Source of the DNA: Symbiodinium natans
Taxonomy: Eukaryota; Sar; Dinophyceae; Suessiales; Symbiodiniaceae
Length of the DNA stretch: 64,000 nucleotides
Direction of reading: 5' to 3'
Assembly: GCA_905221605.1 (NCBI GenBank)
Contig: CAJNDS010000668.1
Location: forward strand, 1,085,055 to 1,149,054
This document shows, piece by piece, positions 18,791-29,208 of the stretch. A model generated the notes under the pieces. That model did no database searches. It was not told the origin of the DNA and was given only the letters and a program-made list of their open reading frames with translations. The stretch's first letter is position 1, and each line of letters begins with the position of its first letter. The position numbers were made by a program, and so were the translations under genes.

Positions 18791-19545
18791 GTATATTTGT
18801 AACAAACTATGTGCTTCGACATCATATCTGTATTGTGCAGGATGCATCCCACATTATATTATCATTATCATCATCAATATTAAATATTTCGATACACCGT
18901 ACTTTTTGCTGCCCTTCTGGTCCCAGCTGACGCCTTTGATCTGCGACAGCCACGGTTTGAATCTGATGCTCTCGCCCATCTCTTCGGCCATTTTTTCAAG
19001 CGGGTCCCGAAAAGTGAGTTCAACTGATTGGGGTTTAGTGTTAACCCTAAACCCTAAACCCTTTGGGGTGTGATAGACATGATGACGCCTACATCGGGCT
19101 GCTAGAAGCTTCAGGGTGAACCTTTCACCTTAAGCTAAACGCAAAGCAAAACAAACCACTGAAAATCCTATTGGGGCAATGGGTTTAGGGTTTAGGATGA
19201 CCCTAAACCCTAAACCCGAAACCCTAAACCCTAAACTTTGAGCCCTAGACTCTGCCGAGCGACCACGGGGACCACGGGACCAGGGGACCAGAGGACCAAG
19301 GGGACCACCAGCGGGAGGGGGGGGGGGGGAGAGAGCCACACCTTTAAAAAAAAAGGAGGCCCGAGCCACACCTTCTAAAAAAAAAAACCCTGGCCCGTTC
19401 TATAGGGGAATAAGATTAAGGGTCCCTTCCAGGGGTCCCTCCCTAAACCCCTAAACCCCTAAACCCTAAACCCTAAACCCTAAGCCCTAAACCCTAAACC
19501 CTAAACCCTGAACCCTAAACCCTAAACCCTTTATCCTTTATACAC

Positions 19546-19608
19546 CTTAAGCCGGAGCCCCGGTCCATCTGGACCGGAGGTGCTTCGTCCACCGGCTCAT
19601 CCTCGGGC
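19546..19608 (-). CDS. Predicted exon, acidic/proline-rich unknown protein
   Basis: CCCGCAG acceptor and TTAAG|GTGTAT donor. It encodes PEDEPVDEAPPVQMDRGSGL after one base and ends with two. Upstream in the same frame LQPSIVPRR is also open, so the acceptor could be earlier. Confidence 0.5.
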
Positions 19609-20010
19609 CTGCGGGGCACAATGGAAGGCTGAAGAACACCGGAAGAAGGATTTAGGGTTTAGGGTTTAGGGTTTAGGGTTTAGGGCTTAGGGCTTAGGGT
19701 TTGGGATTTAGTGTTAGGGTGTAGGGTGATGTATAGCTGACGTTGTTTGCTTGGGCTCCTTGATTGCTTCCTAGACCCTAAACCCTAAACCCTGACCTCA
19801 TGTTTTGAGCTTTAGGGTTACATGACTCTAAGCCTTCAACCCTCAACCCGCTCCATCCTACACCCGCAGGTACACCAGGGGTTTAACGGCTTGTAGTTCT
19901 TCTAGTGTGCCAAGTATTGCAGCGGAATTTAAGCCGGCATTCAAAGTTGGGAGCAACGAAACCCTAAACCCTAAACCCTAAACCCTAAAACCCCAAACCC
20001 TAAGCTCTAA

Positions 20011-20074
20011 GGATTCTCTGGGCGCATGACACGTCTTCCAACAGCTGCAGATTGGCCACCCGCTCGTCCTTGAC
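20011..20074 (-). CDS. Predicted exon, unknown protein
   Basis: CTTGAG acceptor, then VKDERVANLQLLEDVSCAQR in an open frame. The donor is unclear (possibly a GA donor in CCCAGAGAATCC). A helical, charged composition suggests real protein. Confidence 0.4.
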
Positions 20075-20125
20075 CTCAAGGGATGTAGATTTCTAGTTTT
20101 ACGGGGCTCCCCTCATTCTGAACAC

Positions 20126-20187
20126 CCTAAACCCTAAACCCTAAACCCTAAACCCTAAACCCTAAACCCTAAACCCTAAACCCTTAA
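20126..20187 (-). repeat. CCCTAAA array
   Basis: Eight or so perfect units. Confidence 0.9.
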
Positions 20188-20213
20188 CATGAAGTTTAAG
20201 ACTTAAGGCTTAC

Positions 20214-20408
20214 AACTGACAGCACCAAAAAGCCCTGGACCATGTATGCATTTACTGCCTTGGAAGTCAACAAGAAGATGTGTTGCTGCAAAGCAAGAAG
20301 GGCATTTGGGCCGCCAGGGTATGAACCTTGTACCCCTGCGCCGCCCGCTTCGTGGCCCCATGAGGCTTGGGGGCTATGAGGGTGACCCAAGCAATTGACG
20401 CTGGCTTA
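20214..20408 (-). CDS. Predicted exon region after a foldback intron
   Basis: Directly after the foldback intron 20409-20549 the frame continues KPASIAWVTLIAPKPHGATK and RAAQGYKVHTLAAQM. Further down a different frame reads LLTSKAVNAYMVQGFLVL to a GTT|GTAAGC donor at 20213, with a TTTGCAG acceptor at 20286. A very short intron or a frameshift therefore seems to lie between about 20286 and 20330. The protein is unknown. Confidence 0.45.
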
Positions 20409-20549
20409 CTTGGAGGTTCATGGTACTTACTAACCACTTATAACTGTACTTCTAACCCTACTTATAATGCCCCTAAAGGCCTTAGGGGTTATCCCAAGTA
20501 TAAGTAGGGTTATTAGCCCAGTTATAAGTGGCTATTAAGTCCCATGAAC
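20409..20549 (-). mobile_element. Foldback introner, family 1 (141 bp, GT-AG)
   Basis: On the minus strand it begins GTTCATGGGACTTAATAGCC and ends GAACCTCCAAG. Its ends are inverted copies of each other, and an inner CTACTTATA-type stem continues the palindrome. Removing it joins exon 20550-20703 (ending with two bases) to 20408 (starting with one) in one open frame. This is the clearest example that a family-1 foldback is an intron. Confidence 0.7.
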
Positions 20550-20703
20550 CTCCAAGTAGGGTTTAGGTCCACCCTGAACCCTGCATCGTGTGCCCCCGCG
20601 GTTCCGTCTTCGTACATCACGGACACGGAGATTCGGACGCACGCCGCCCGCCTGCCAGAGAGGGAAGGATTTCTAGCGAAAAGGTTTTGGGTTGCCGGGT
20701 AAC
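20550..20703 (-). CDS. Predicted 154-nt exon, unknown protein
   Basis: CATCTTAG acceptor. The donor is TTGGAG|GTTCATG, supplied by the foldback end. It encodes QNLFARNPSLSGRRAACVRI and then SVSVMYEDGTAGAHDAG. Two bases are carried over the intron. Confidence 0.6.
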
Positions 20704-21273
20704 CTAAGATGTACAAAGGGTGCTCGTCTTGGTACCCTAATCATGGTAGCATTCGCGAGAAGTAGGGTTACGTCCTACAGCCCCGAACACTAAAGTCTAA
20801 CCCCTGAAACGCTAAACCCTACAACCCAAACCCTAAAAAACACAAGCCCTGAAGCCCTGATACCCCAAGTCCTTGTGATCCTAAACCTCCTAAACCACCT
20901 AAACTTCTAGACCCCAAGCCCTACTGATAAGCAGCCCTTCGCCCTAATGAAACCGCCCAAAAGCCCCCCCCCCCCCTCACCACGCCTTAGATCTGATACC
21001 TTCACCAAACCCTACCCCAATGCCCCTGAGAAATACAGCTTCAATGACATTCAGGGTCCCTATATCGCTTAATTATGGTGGATCACTTTCCCTCAATGAA
21101 GGGTGTAGTGTGTGGGCTCTCTGAACCGTAAACCCTCCTAAGCCCTCCTAAGACCTCCTAAACCCTAAGCGTAAACCCCCACGTGGTAAAACCTAAACCA
21201 TCCTAAACGCTAAACCCAAAACCCTAAACCACCCTAAACCACCCTAAACCCTAAACCCTAAACCCTAAACCCC

Positions 21274-21553
21274 GACGTGCGCGTCCATTGGACTCAGGCC
21301 GCCTGTTTACAAAACCCCTAAACCCTAAACCCTAACCCTAAACCCTAAACCCTAAATCCTAAACCCCAAACCCAGACGTGCGCGTCCATTGGACTCAGGC
21401 CGCCTGTTTACAAAACCCCTAAACCCTAAACCCTAAACCCTAAACCCTAAACCCTAAACCCTAAACCCTAAACCCTAAACCCTAAACCCTAAACCCTAAA
21501 CCCTAAACCCTAAAGTGCGCGTCCATTGGACTCAGGCCGCCTGTTTACAAAAC
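21274..21553. repeat. Three copies of a 40-45 bp unit separated by CCCTAAA arrays
   Basis: GTGCGCGTCCATTGGACTCA... followed by GGCCGCCTGTTTACAAAAC occurs at about 21274, 21375 and 21515. The copies are nearly identical and are separated by telomere repeats of different length (the last array is about 95 bp). Confidence 0.9.
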
Positions 21554-21596
21554 TCCTAAACCCTAAACCCTAAATCCTAAACCCTAAACCCCGAAC

Positions 21597-21683
21597 CCAG
21601 CACCGGGGTACCCGGCGCCGGCTTCCCGAAGACCATGCCGGGGCGCCCATTGCACAGCACCCGGTCACCTTCGGGGCTCTTTG
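21597..21683 (-). CDS. Predicted exon, unknown protein
   Basis: The minus strand reads SPEGDRVLCNGRPGMVFGKP, then APGTPVL to CTGG|GTTCGG. The upstream border may be CCAAAG. The motif DRVLCNGRPGMV looks like a small beta-barrel segment but no family is claimed. Confidence 0.5.
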
Positions 21684-21978
21684 GGGGTTTAGGGCTTAGG
21701 GTTCACGGTTCAGGGTTCAGGGTTCAGAGTACAGGGCTAGGGGTTTCGGGGTTTGAGGATTTAGGGCTTGAGGGCTTGAGGGTTGAGGGTTTAGGGTTCT
21801 TAAGGGCTTTTCGGGGGTTGTAAGGCTTTTTGGGGCAGGATGTGGGCTTAGGTTTTAAGGGCGAAGGCCTTTGGGGTCTAGGAGGTTAAGATTTTTAGGC
21901 GTTTAGGGCTTGGGGGCCCTAAACCCCAAACCCCAAACCCCAAACCCCAAACCCTAAACCCTAAACCCTAAACGGGCT

Positions 21979-22901
21979 CTATACCTGCATCCGCCTCAGG
22001 CTAGAATAACAGCCTGAAGCCGCTCAGCCCGGAAAAGCAGCCCGAGTTTAGAATATCAGCCCGCATGAAGAATATTGGCCCGAAGGGGCTTTGCGCAAGA
22101 AGCTGCAGGTCGATTAGCTATCAAACTAATCACTTTGCTGTTTCGACATGATGGAACCATGTAGAGGCTTGACATGCAATCGAAGCTTCCAGCAAATGAG
22201 CACCTACTCAATAAGCATAATATTCAGCCGTTCAAGCAGCGCAGAAAACTTTGAGGCCACAAGCCACGGATTCGGAGGAAGCAACGCAGGATATTGTTTT
22301 CAGGGCTCATTGGGTAGCCTAATCCCAAGCACATCCTGAAAGATGGAAAGCTTTTGAGCTGCGGCCCTGAAAGCACAGCATGTTTTCTCAGCGTACGCAG
22401 CAAAACGCTACGTCGGGGATTGTCGGCTGATTTGCGGGGATTGTCGCCTGATTTGCGGGGATTGTCGCCTGAGATTTTGGCATGTAATTGCGCCTTTCAA
22501 GCTTGTATCTGTGATGCCGAGTCTGCACACGTACCTCGACAGCAGATCTTTGCATCCAGAACTTCCTAGAAGCAACAGCGACTGCAAACAAAGTAGAAGT
22601 CCGTTGCTTTACCTGATCAACTTATCTTCCAGTGGGTTTGGCCTCGACCGGAAGAAAAAGGGGAGCCCAAATTCTCTTGTCAAAAACCTGGGTTGAAAGA
22701 GCCAAGACGCTGCAATCGGTCGGATCATCATTGGCCCAGTGATAGCAAATTCCATGCCCCAGTTTTCACAAACTGCTAAAGCCTACAAATACTTCAAAAG
22801 GGAATTTCGGCCCGCAGTCTAAAATTCCCGTCCAAGCGGGGGATAGTCGACTATTCCGCTTCAGACCGTTATTCCAGCCCGAAGGGGGGATGCAGGTATA
22901 G
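21979..22901. mobile_element. 923-bp element with about 42-bp imperfect TIRs
   Basis: Perfect 14-bp ends CTATACCTGCATCC and GGATGCAGGTATAG. The match continues imperfectly (GGCTAGAATAACAGCCTGAAG against CTTCAGACCGTTATTCCAGC). It sits between telomere-type arrays and has no telomere motif inside. The interior has GGCCCG/CAGCCCG motifs but no open frame with protein character, so it is probably non-autonomous. Confidence 0.7.
22415..22474. repeat. 21-bp tandem repeat inside the TIR element
   Basis: GGGGATTGTCGCCTGATTTGC repeats at 22415, 22436 and 22457 (first copy with one change). Confidence 0.85.
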
Positions 22902-23656
22902 GGGTTCAGGAGGCGGTGGACCGCCGGAAATCCAGGGGGCCACTTAGGGATCTGACGGGGTTTGAGGGGCTTTGGTTGAGGGTTTCGGGTTCACGGTTTA
23001 GGGGGTTTAGGGTTTAGGGTTTAGGGTTTAGGGTTTAGGGTCAGTCTTGCCTACGAAGCTCCCCAAATCGGACGCCCCCACCACTTGCTATCCGCCCCAA
23101 GAGCGAGAAAAAGCAGCACGGAAGCCCATCCCCCTGGTTCTTAGTAGGGAATGGGGGAGGTTTAGGTGCCCTACATAAGTACGAAGAAGACTCGGAAGAG
23201 TGCGCCCTCAAAATTGTGTAGGTGATGCTTCCCCAAAATAGGTGGTGGGCTTCAGAATTCCGAGATCAGGGGTACCCTCGCCAAGACTTCGAGGTTTAGG
23301 GTTTAGGGTTTAGGGTTTAGGGTTTAGGGTTTAGGGTCTAAGGTTTAGGGTTTAGGAGTGCTGTCACTGTATTCCCTACTCAGAACCAGCAAGGCCAAGA
23401 GCCAGCGACGCCGAAAACTCCAGGATCCCCTCGATTAGGGTTTAGGGTTTAGGGTTTAGGTTTTGGGGTTTAGGGTTTAGGGTTTAGGGACAACCCTGAA
23501 TCTCGGAAGCCCTCGAAACCGTAAACCCTCAATGATGGGCAAATTCGGTTCCCTCTTTGGCCCCCTATACAGAATACGGCCCTTATAACAAGGAACCCCA
23601 GAAAACGACACCCTAACCCTAAACTTCCTAAATCCTCAAACCTGAAACCCCACACT

Positions 23657-23750
23657 AATTCAGAGAAGTACTTCCATCCTGAACGCCAAATACAAAGCCT
23701 GATGTCGCTATTCGCGCCTCGATACAGTCCGCCTGCAAGCTCGTTCATCT
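23657..23750 (-). CDS. Predicted exon, unknown protein
   Basis: After GGAAAG the minus strand reads MNELAGGLYRGANSDIRLCI and WRSGWKYFSE to a possible TTA|GTGTGG donor. It has good protein character. Confidence 0.45.
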
Positions 23751-24192
23751 TTCCAGGCCTTAGGTATAGGTTTAACCCTAAACCCTAAACCCTAAACCCT
23801 AAAACCCTAAACCCAAGACCCTAAACCGGCTTGTGGGATTACCGGGAAAGTTTAGGTTTCCCTCCCACGAAGCACGCGCTGGCCCCAAAGAATGCCATGT
23901 GTCAGAGCATGGATTTGGGGGTGGGGGGGGGGGGGGGGGTTTGGGTTTAGGGTTTAGGGTTTGGGGTTTGGGGTTTAGGGTTTAGGGTGCCCTGCAAAAC
24001 CTAAATGCTAAACCTCAAGCCCTCAGCCCCAAACCTCAAGCCCTAAGCCCTAAGCCCGACCAGCTCTATCAACCCTTTATGCCCTATAAGCCTTGAACCC
24101 TAAACCATAAGCCCTAAACCATAAACCCTAAGCCCCCAAGCCCTGAGCCCGAAACCCTAAGCCCTAAACCCCTAAATCCTAAACCCTATAAG

Positions 24193-24275
24193 CCCTAAAC
24201 CCTAAAACCCTAAAACCCTAAAACCCTAAAACCCTAAAACCCTAAAACCCTAAAACCCTAAACCCCTAAACCCTA
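24193..24275 (-). repeat. Octamer array CCCTAAAA (TTTTAGGG)
   Basis: Nine or so tandem units with an extra A/T, the motif used as telomere repeat by Chlamydomonas. It is followed by C15 and A23 runs at 24284-24321. Confidence 0.9.
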
Positions 24276-24782
24276 AACCCCAACCCCCCCCCCCCCCCAA
24301 AAAAAAAAAAAAAAAAAAAAACTTCAAAAAAGGCGCTGCTGGGCTCCCGGCCTTATCGCGCTCACACCGCGCAGGGCCCTACGGCACTTGTCAGCTGCAG
24401 CCGAAAGGCCAGCAGAGGTTGCGGGGTGTAGGGTTTAGGGTTTAGGGTTTCGGGTTTAGGGTTTAGGGCTACCCTGAACCCGAACAGATCTCTTGCCATG
24501 CAGCTTCCAGCCCTATAGCTCCTAAACCCCCAAACTGCCAGTCTGAAGCGCGTTACCGCTTCCACCCCTGTCACCGCAATCCTTGGCCGTGGGGTTTGCA
24601 AAACGAGCTTCAGGGTTACGGGTTTAGGTTTAGGGTTTACGCGTTTAGGGTTTCAGGGTTTTAGGGTAGCCCTAAACGGTTTAGGGTTCAGGATTTCAGG
24701 GGTTAGGGTTTTAGGAAGTAGGGTGTTGGGCCTTTAGGGTTTTAGGGGTTTAGGGTTTTCATCTATGTTCCGAATCCCTGGA

Positions 24783-24866
24783 TGGGGGTTTACGAAACAA
24801 GCCCTAATATAGCCCCAAATAGTAGGATTCCCTTAAAATAAGGACCCCCTAATTTCGCAATCCCTA
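24783..24866. mobile_element. Foldback element, family 5 (GGGGGTTTACGA ends)
   Basis: Shares with 26604-26700, 30204-30302 and 36190-36292 the block GTACCTTNTTGGGGTCCTT... and AATAGTAGGATTCCCTT in one orientation or the other. This copy is reversed. Confidence 0.5.
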
Positions 24867-24973
24867 AATGGCTTAAAGCCATAATCCTTCAGCTTCAGGC
24901 GGTGTGAAGCTAGCTCTCTAGGCTTGCGACATCGAACCCTAAACCCTAAATCTTAAACCTTAAACCCCCAAAC

Positions 24974-25078
24974 CCTAATTTTCGGGTGCAGGGCGCTTTG
25001 GGGATGGAGTTCCGCCTGGTCTGGGGCCCTTCGGGAGGCTGGATCTGACTTGTTGGCCTGCAGCCCAACACCCAGAGA
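24974..25078 (-). CDS. Predicted 105-nt exon, unknown protein
   Basis: Exactly 35 codons: SLGVGLQANKSDPASRRAPD then QAELHPQSALHPK, ending AGG|GTTTGGGG, a telomere-like donor. It starts directly after the family-2 foldback intron 25079-25172 and continues the frame of exon 25173-25235. Confidence 0.6.
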
Positions 25079-25172
25079 CTCTAATACCCCTTAATGTAGG
25101 GCTGCTCCTCAGAATGTAAGAGGGTTCCTTATATGGTTTAAGGAATGTTCCTAGCCAAGGGGTATTGGAGTC
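25079..25172 (-). mobile_element. Foldback introner, family 2 (GA-AG)
   Basis: On minus it starts GACTCCAATACCCCTTGGC and ends TTAAGGGGTATTAGAG, inverted copies of each other. Removing it as a GA...AG intron joins LLLPR to SLGVG in frame. Other copies: 28469-28569, 29909-29990, 39627-39753 and 63888-63997. Confidence 0.6.
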
Positions 25173-25235
25173 CCTGGGAAGCAACAGGTGGTCAGAAAAC
25201 TGAGGGCGCTTTCTTGATGTCTGCCTCTCATAACT
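25173..25235 (-). CDS. Predicted 63-nt exon, unknown protein
   Basis: TTTGAG acceptor, then SYERQTSRKRPQFSDHLLLP and R to CCCAGG|GACTCC, a GA donor. Phase 0 at both ends. Confidence 0.5.
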
Positions 25236-25911
25236 CTCAAAGCCCTCAGCCCTTGACTAAGGGGCATTCCAGACCCTATACGACGCAACTAACTCACGCC
25301 CAAACCCTCAACCCGCAACCTTGCCTGAAACGATACTGTACAATCTATGTTGCACAACGCGAAAACCCTAAACCCAAAAACCCCACCCATTTTCAACAGC
25401 ATCGACTGCGGCATGTCTTTTGATTTTGCAGCGAGAGACTGGTCGGGAGCCGCAGTGGGTTTAGGGTTTAGGGTCTAGGGCTGAGGGTTTAGGGTTTAGA
25501 AAATGATACCCCACGGCTACGGAGTCTACCTTTCAAAAAATAAGGGTCCTTTATGCGAACACATGCTTCCTTACCGAAGGGTTTTGGACTCAGGCTTAGA
25601 TGGGGTTGGGTCTCAGGGGGGAGCGAGTCTCGATGTCTTCAGCTCGGGCGCCTGCCATTGTAAGGGTAGTTTCATGGGCCCTTCATATGGCCCCTTACTC
25701 GTACCTTCTTTAAAGGGTTTTGAAGTCTGGGCCCTTGGGTTTTTGGAGCGTATATAGCGGGTACATAAGGGGTGCCGATGTAAGGAAGGGTCCAAAAAGA
25801 AGGACCACGTAACTCCCCTTAGAGCCATAATGGTACACGTACCATGGGTTAGGGGACTAGTAGCCCTCCGCGATACCCCCTACACCCGCTACGTAACCCT
25901 AAACCCCAAAC

Positions 25912-26084
25912 GGAGGCCTCTTTGGGCCACATGTTTGTTGGAGTCGGGGCAGATAGGATGGGAGTATGGTATAGGTTCCCATATCTCCAGCAAGGCGGAT
26001 CTCTCCGGCGACCGCCATGGTCTTCATGGGTGCTCGTTCGCCTCGAAGTCGCCTGATGATCTGAAGGGCTTCGAATCCCTCCGC
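25912..26084 (-). CDS. Predicted 173-nt exon, unknown helical protein
   Basis: The acceptor is GGGCTTAG|G, from a telomere-variant repeat. The donor is CCTCC|GTTTGGGG, again telomere-like. The frame is open over 57 codons: AEGFEALQIIRRLRGERAPM, KTMAVAGEIRLAGDMGTYTI, then LPSYLPRLQQTCGPKRP. This is one of the best coding signals outside the transposase block. The plus strand is also open in part, but the minus frame is longer and better bounded. Confidence 0.65.
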
Positions 26085-26339
26085 CTAAGCCCTAAACCCC
26101 AAACCCTAAACCCTAACCTTCAACCCTAAACCCTGCACTGGGTCTGTGAAAGAATCCTCTCTAGTCTCGAACTTTGCGGGATTCTTCCTTCGAACTGAGA
26201 GTCCGTCTTTGAGGACGCGGGGTTGATGATATAGGAGCCTTAATAGTTAGAATAGGGTTTTGGGGGGGCCATTGTAGAAATATGCAGGGACCATAAGGGA
26301 ATAGTACTAGTAATTATTCCGACCTCTACAGTAGGCTGA

Positions 26340-26594
26340 TCAGGTTGGCTTCGCATGAATGCGACCGTTCTGCAGCGACCCACACAAGTAACAGCGTTGT
26401 GAGTCCATCGTAGCTGAAGAGGCGACGGACCGGCCCAAGCTCTCCCGGAAGGCACGTGCGTCTTTGGGTGATCTCAACTCGAACTCGCCAGCAATTCTCT
26501 CTGCCTCTTTCTTCCAGGCAACCGCCACCTCTTTCCTTGCAATGCACCGATTGAAATCGCCGGAAGGCGCTCTTGTCCAGGCTTCCCCGGGTCT
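26340..26594 (-). CDS. Predicted terminal exon, unknown protein
   Basis: After AAGCAG the minus strand reads RPGEAWTRAPSGDFNRCIAR, KEVAVAWKKEAERIAGEFEL, RSPKDARAFRESLGRS and then a CYLCGSL motif before a TGA at 26340-26342. The charged helix and CxxC look real. A GT donor (AACG|GTCGCA) before the stop is possible. A family-6 element follows it. Confidence 0.6.
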   Translation of the reverse strand, partial: RPGEAWTRAPSGDFNRCIARKEVAVAWKKEAERIAGEFELRSPKDARAFRESLGRSVASSATMDSQRCYLCGSLQNGRIHAKPT

Positions 26595-26603
26595 GCTTGC
26601 TAG

Positions 26604-26700
26604 GGTACCTTCTTGGGGTCCTCAATTGTAAGGGAATCCTACTATCTGGAGGTCCATTACAGGGGTCCCTTATTTTCGTTATAACAAAGCCATATAGGTG
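26604..26700. mobile_element. Family-5 element copy
   Basis: GGTACCTTCTTGGGGTCCTC, AATCCTACTATCTGGAGG and TTATTTTCGTTATAAC match the order in 30204-30302 and 36190-36292. Confidence 0.5.
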
Positions 26701-26845
26701 CACTAAGGGCTCTGCAGCCGATCAGCCCCTGCCTGAATCCCAAGAAGCGGGATTACGAGGGCGCAGGAGTCCACACAAAGAGCCCTAGAGCTTACCGAAT
26801 ATTCAGGATCCCGATAAGCATCCCTCTACGGTTTTAAGGGCGTGT

Positions 26846-26961
26846 AGGGTTTAGGGTTTAGGGTTTAGGGTTTAGGGTTTAGGGTTTAGGGTTTAGGGTT
26901 TAGGGTTTAGGGTTTAGGGTTTAGGGTTTAGGGTTTAGGGTTTAGGGTTTAGGGTTTAGGG
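26846..26961 (+). repeat. Perfect TTTAGGG array
   Basis: About sixteen perfect units. Confidence 0.95.
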
Positions 26962-26964
26962 CTC

Positions 26965-27053
26965 TCTGCTTCATGCCTACGATCCTAAAGAAGGCTTTGC
27001 GGATAAGAAGACTTGCGGATGCCCTCAGTTTGTTTGTCGTCTTGAAGTACCCA
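26965..27053 (-). CDS. Predicted exon, unknown protein
   Basis: Next to the array at 26846-26961, the minus strand reads GYFKTTNKLRASASLLIRKA and FFRIVGMKQRAL. A CTTCAAG acceptor lies inside the upstream part. The donor is not clear. Confidence 0.4.
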
Positions 27054-27059
27054 GAGAGC

Positions 27060-28460
27060 CCAAAAAACCCTCACTTTTCAAGTATGCCTTAAATCACAGC
27101 GACAAGGGAGGTGACCCCCCCCCCCCCAGCATAGTACTCCAGTCATGACCAGAAATTCCTCAAGTAACAGGGAAGCCCCAACCCTACAAACCTCATCTAT
27201 AAGTCCCCAAAGCCAAAACCTCTAAGCTTCGATCACCCCAACCCTAAACCCCCTAAATCCCAAACCCTAAACCCTAAACCCTAAACCCTAAATCCTGAAC
27301 CACTTCTAGCTTGCCACAAGTCACCAGCATGAGTTTGGGCTCGAAGTCCGTTGCTCACCTCCATCGCCAAGTCGACCGGGCAACTTCCTGCACGAGATCA
27401 GGGCTTAGCGTTTAGGGCTTAGGGCTTTAGGGTTTTAGGGTTTAGGGTTTAGGGTTCAGGGTTTAGGGTTTAGGGTCTAGGGGTTAGGGTTTAGGGTTTA
27501 GGGTTCAGGGTACCCGAAGGACATGGATTCGCCTTTGCCAGAGCATGTCAATGTCAACAAGAAAGGGGCGGTTGCAGAACGCGGAGAAGGAATATAGCGG
27601 TAGACGTCACTTCAGCCGCTAGCTCTGGCAGGTGCAGTTCTGCCGGAAAATCGGTCCAAGAAGAGAGAAGAAGTTTGGGAGCTTGGGGTTTAGGGTTTAG
27701 GTTTAGGGCCGAGAAGTTCTGCGGAGGCATACGATAGACATGCTGCTTGATGTTGGAGCGTATGCTTCTCCATACCCAAATGTAGACCCATTCCCTTTAT
27801 GCCCAAAAGCTTTAAGGGCCCTGGTAGTGGGGTCCCCCCGCCCGCCCCCCCGCCCAAAGCAGTGCGGTTGTGGGCTTAGGGCTTAGGGCTTAGGGCGTAG
27901 GGCTTAGGGTTTAGGGTTCAGGGTTAAGGGTTAAGGGTTTAGGGTTCATGGTTCAGGGTTCAGCACGCCAGCTCACAAAGCCTTATACTTGGAAACCCTT
28001 TTTGCTTGACTTCTTAAGTCTGTTTAGTGTCCCTGTAAACCCTTGAAATAAACATCCCCATAGCCCACCTTACTAACCCTACTTACTAAGTCAAGAGGCC
28101 TTTCTCCAAGCATAAAAGCCCTAAACCCTAAACCCTGAACCCTGAACCCTAAAACCTATGCGCCTCCAGTGAGGCCTTAGGCTCCACGTCATCAGGAGTC
28201 GCCGCTGTTTGTCGCACTCCTTGCCGTTAGGGCTGCGAGAAGGCTCGGGGAGGTTTGGAGTTTAGGGCTTGGGCACCTAAACCCTTAAACCCAAAACCAG
28301 TTTGGGCTAAGGTTGAGGGCTCAGGGCTTGGGACCCTAAATCCTAAGCCCTAAATCAACTTGGGCCCACTTAAGGTTTAGGATTTAGGGCTTTTCGGGCC
28401 GGTGTTTAGGGTTTTTCGGGGTTAAGGTAGTCTGAAGTAGGGGAATAAATATTATAAGTA
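27060..28460. other. Mixed telomere-variant DNA with small islands
   Basis: Islands at about 27310-27400 (minus CGTGCAG...GGAG|GTGAGC, a possible 29-nt exon at 27359-27387), 27530-27670 and 28155-28255 are exon-like in size, but I cannot fix frames. The rest is degenerate TTTAGGG/CCCTAAA. Confidence 0.4.
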
Positions 28461-28468
28461 GGGTTCCC

Positions 28469-28569
28469 AGCGACTCCAATACTGAAGAATATGTCTTCAA
28501 CCATGAATTGAACCCTCTTATGTTTTCAGGAATATTCCGGAATTCAGGGCATTGGAGTCCCTGAGTTAG
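28469..28569. mobile_element. Foldback element, family 2
   Basis: The left GACTCCAATACTGAAGAATA and right GGGCATTGGAGTC ends match the family-2 termini. An inner GGAATATTCC palindrome is present. Confidence 0.65.
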
Positions 28570-28632
28570 AGGTATGGCAACTCTACTTACAACCCTACTT
28601 GTACCTACTCAAGCGAACCTCCTTTCTGGGTA

Positions 28633-28742
28633 AGCCCCCTGACCACTGAGCCCCTGAGCCCCTGAGCCCCCTGAGCCCCTGAGCCCTTGAGCCCCTGAGC
28701 CCCTGAGCCCCTGAGCCCCTGAGCCCCTGAGCCCCTGAGCCC
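28633..28742. repeat. CCCCTGAG octamer array
   Basis: About thirteen units of CCCCTGAG, unrelated in phase to the CCCTAAA array that follows at 28741-28790. Confidence 0.9.
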
Positions 28743-29208
28743 TAAACCCTAAACCCTAAACCCTAAACCCTAAACCCTAAACCCTAAGCCCTACTTTGGG
28801 TATTCAGGGCTTGGTCTTTTGGGGTTCAGGGCAACTTTTGTTCGGCTGCAGGGCTCCTGGGTTCTAAGGCGTGAGGAAGGGGGTTGAACATTAGGTCTTA
28901 GAGCCGGTTTAGGCTAAACCCTAAACCCTAAATCCTAAACCCTCAACCCTAAAGTTTAGGGTTTAGGTCATAGGGTTTAGGGTTTAGGCTTTCCTAGGCC
29001 CGAGGCTTTTGACTTGGCTCCGCTTCGGGATTTCAGAGTCTTCTGGCCTTCTTAATGGCAACTTTTAAACACCCCATGGGCACTCTCAAAACAAAGAACA
29101 GGTTCTGGAGTTTAGGCCCTTGGGCTTTATGGGGCATATAGACTCTATGACACAAGATCGTCCGAGGCAAGCTGAGGAGCCTCGTTTCGCATCCGCATGC
29201 TTGCCTCA

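Noticed and set aside
18386-19073. Tyr/Ile/Cys/Met-rich frames
   Set aside because: Translation of TATG/TATA and TCTA microsatellites.
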